Shown here one piece after another: positions 63,220-64,000 of a stretch of DNA of 64,000 nt. Below the pieces are notes generated by a model, which saw only the letters and a program-made list of their open reading frames with translations, was not told where the DNA came from and ran no database searches. Numbering within the stretch: the first letter of the stretch is position 1; every line of letters starts with the position of its first letter. Both the position numbers and the translations under genes were made by a program. Source of the stretch: VXMO01 sp965219405 (GTDB lineage: Bacteria; Chloroflexota; Dehalococcoidia; UBA6926); the NCBI GenBank assembly GCA_965219405.1, contig OZ244736.1, positions 868,001 to 932,000 on the forward strand. Reading direction: 5' to 3'.

Positions 63220-63629
63220 TCAGGATAGTTCGGCGATAGCGTCTTCTGGACTGACCGCCCTAATGGGGGAGTTCCTGAAATGGTTCAAGTTTCTGGTCAC
63301 GATGAGGCGAGCGTCGGCCGCCATCGCTGCAGCCACCTGCAACGCGTCCTCAAATCGTCCACCATCGGAAGGCGCAGAGCCCTCAACAGATCCGCGTTAG
63401 ACGTGGGGACCACTGTGACGAGATTGGCGAGATCCTCAATGAATGACAGGATGTCAGGGCCGTCAGGGTCTGGTCTTGCTGCATAATGCAAATTGGAAAT
63501 CGTGTGCCACGCAACACAAGCAGGTTCGACTCTTGCATTTATGAGATCAAGGAACCTTGTGGATGCCTCGCTGAAGGGCTCACGGTCATCGACTACATCA
63601 ACGAGGATGTTCGTGTCGATGAGGATCAA
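63220..63629 (-). pseudogene. PIN-domain toxin broken by a frameshift
   Basis: The PIN toxin starts at TTG 63629 (LILIDTNILVDV, first Asp present), overlapping the antitoxin stop by four bases. The frame is lost near 63350-63356: one frame ends LPMVDDLRTRCRW..., while the next holds the expected remainder (FEDALQVAAAMAADA, then LIVTRNLNHF) up to a stop at 63220. One missing T would join them. The conserved C-terminal Asp-containing part is therefore out of frame and the toxin is likely dead, unless the base is a read error. Confidence 0.8.
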
Positions 63630-63856
63630 TGCGCGTGCTTCTTGACCAGATACTCGTAGCGCCGGTCGCCCGTCTTCTCGGCCAACTTGAACTTGCCGCG
63701 CCATTTGGTGCCGAATGGCACGTCTTCACGCTCCACCGTTGTATCCCGTAGAGTCTGCTCAATCAGAGCCGACAGTGAGACGCCCTTTGACTTCGCATAC
63801 CGCTTGGCAACGGGAACCAATTCCGAATCAACCGTTATCGTTAGCTTCTGTTTCAC
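63626..63856 (-). CDS. Antitoxin, DUF6364/ribbon-helix-helix type
   Basis: 76 residues beginning at GTG 63856 (KQKLTITVDSELVPVAKRYAKSKGVSLSALIEQTL), the usual ribbon-helix-helix DNA-binding fold; the tail WRGKFKLAEKTGDRRYEYL should touch the toxin. GGA lies eight bases upstream of the GTG. The gene remains whole although its toxin is frameshifted. An inverted repeat upstream may be its operator. Confidence 0.85.
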   Translation of the reverse strand: MKQKLTITVDSELVPVAKRYAKSKGVSLSALIEQTLRDTTVEREDVPFGTKWRGKFKLAEKTGDRRYEYLVKKHAH

Positions 63857-63883
63857 GTCTGTTCCTTAAGCGAACAACTCATA

Positions 63884-63910
63884 TACGTACTGATATCGAT
63901 AGTGTACGTA
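63884..63910. promoter_or_regulatory. Inverted repeat upstream of the antitoxin
   Basis: TACGTAC (63884-63890) and GTACGTA (63904-63910) are exact 7-bp inverted repeats with 13 bases between them, which also contain the palindromic ATATCGAT-like core. This is a likely site for antitoxin autorepression. Confidence 0.5.
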
Positions 63911-64000
63911 TTCCGTTTGGCGGGTGTAAGGGTCGATGGCAAGGCGCCCGCTCTCACAAGCCCTCCTCGTCCCTCTCACCCACATTGCCCCAGCGGGCGA

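Overview
The window looks like a GC-rich bacterial chromosome segment, most likely a Chloroflexota lineage related to the marine SAR202/Dehalococcoidia group. That placement is an inference. It rests on lipoproteins with Thr/Pro-rich spacers, many CoA-linked catabolic genes (fused CaiB/BaiF transferases, acyl-CoA dehydrogenases, crotonases), FmdB zinc ribbons and an RNase Y/YmdB pair. No 16S or 23S gene is present to test it.

Layout. 1-5393: a peptide/nickel-type ABC transporter whose binding protein (cut by the left edge) is separated from its two permeases by a restriction-modification pair and a chromate transporter. 5416-13760: rsmI, an orphan DNA methyltransferase, metG with a polyprenyl synthase, an M20-like hydrolase with altered metal ligands, plsC, and a GlmS-like protein lacking the catalytic cysteine. 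13827-18661: two adjacent CaiB/BaiF fusion genes. 18765-21086: a membrane protein plus a His/Met-rich lipoprotein. 21270-24450: a pantothenate cluster (P1 peptidase, DUF2520/PanG-like reductase, panD, panB). 24593-29047: cyclophilin lipoprotein, two acyl-CoA dehydrogenases and a methyltransferase with a His-rich insert.

29112-32104: an AT-richer TIR-STAND gene (predicted antiphage NADase) next to a tRNA-Gln. 32238-37989: copper ATPase with a YHS protein, an M28 peptidase lipoprotein and a flavin disulfide oxidoreductase. 37990-39652: an unexplained GC-rich spacer and a promoter-driven two-gene cassette of unknown function. 39695-45190: PHP phosphoesterase, ymdB, rny, recA with a LexA-type box, and a crotonase. 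45216-49675: an accessory island with a PIN toxin-antitoxin pair and a five-gene run encoding two EEP-fold enzymes and a PD-(D/E)xK-like nuclease, flanked by two small unknowns. 49662-57801: ffh, a HEPN-like protein, tRNA-Gly, a frameshifted aminotransferase, trmI, a solitary 5S rRNA, a VWA protein, an inositol-phosphatase-like enzyme and two FmdB zinc ribbons. 57856-61612: an iron(III)-type ABC operon whose first gene appears to start with ATT. 62200-64000: a second crotonase and a toxin-antitoxin pair with a frameshifted toxin; the last 90 bases show nothing I can name.

General features. Many genes are packed in 1-4 bp overlaps on one strand. Several monocistronic genes have a TANNNT hexamer six bases before the start codon and no Shine-Dalgarno, which suggests leaderless mRNAs. 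The strongest candidates for something undescribed are the TIR-STAND gene, the EEP/EEP/PD-(D/E)xK run, the CaiB pseudo-dimers and the GlmS-like protein with three altered active-site positions.
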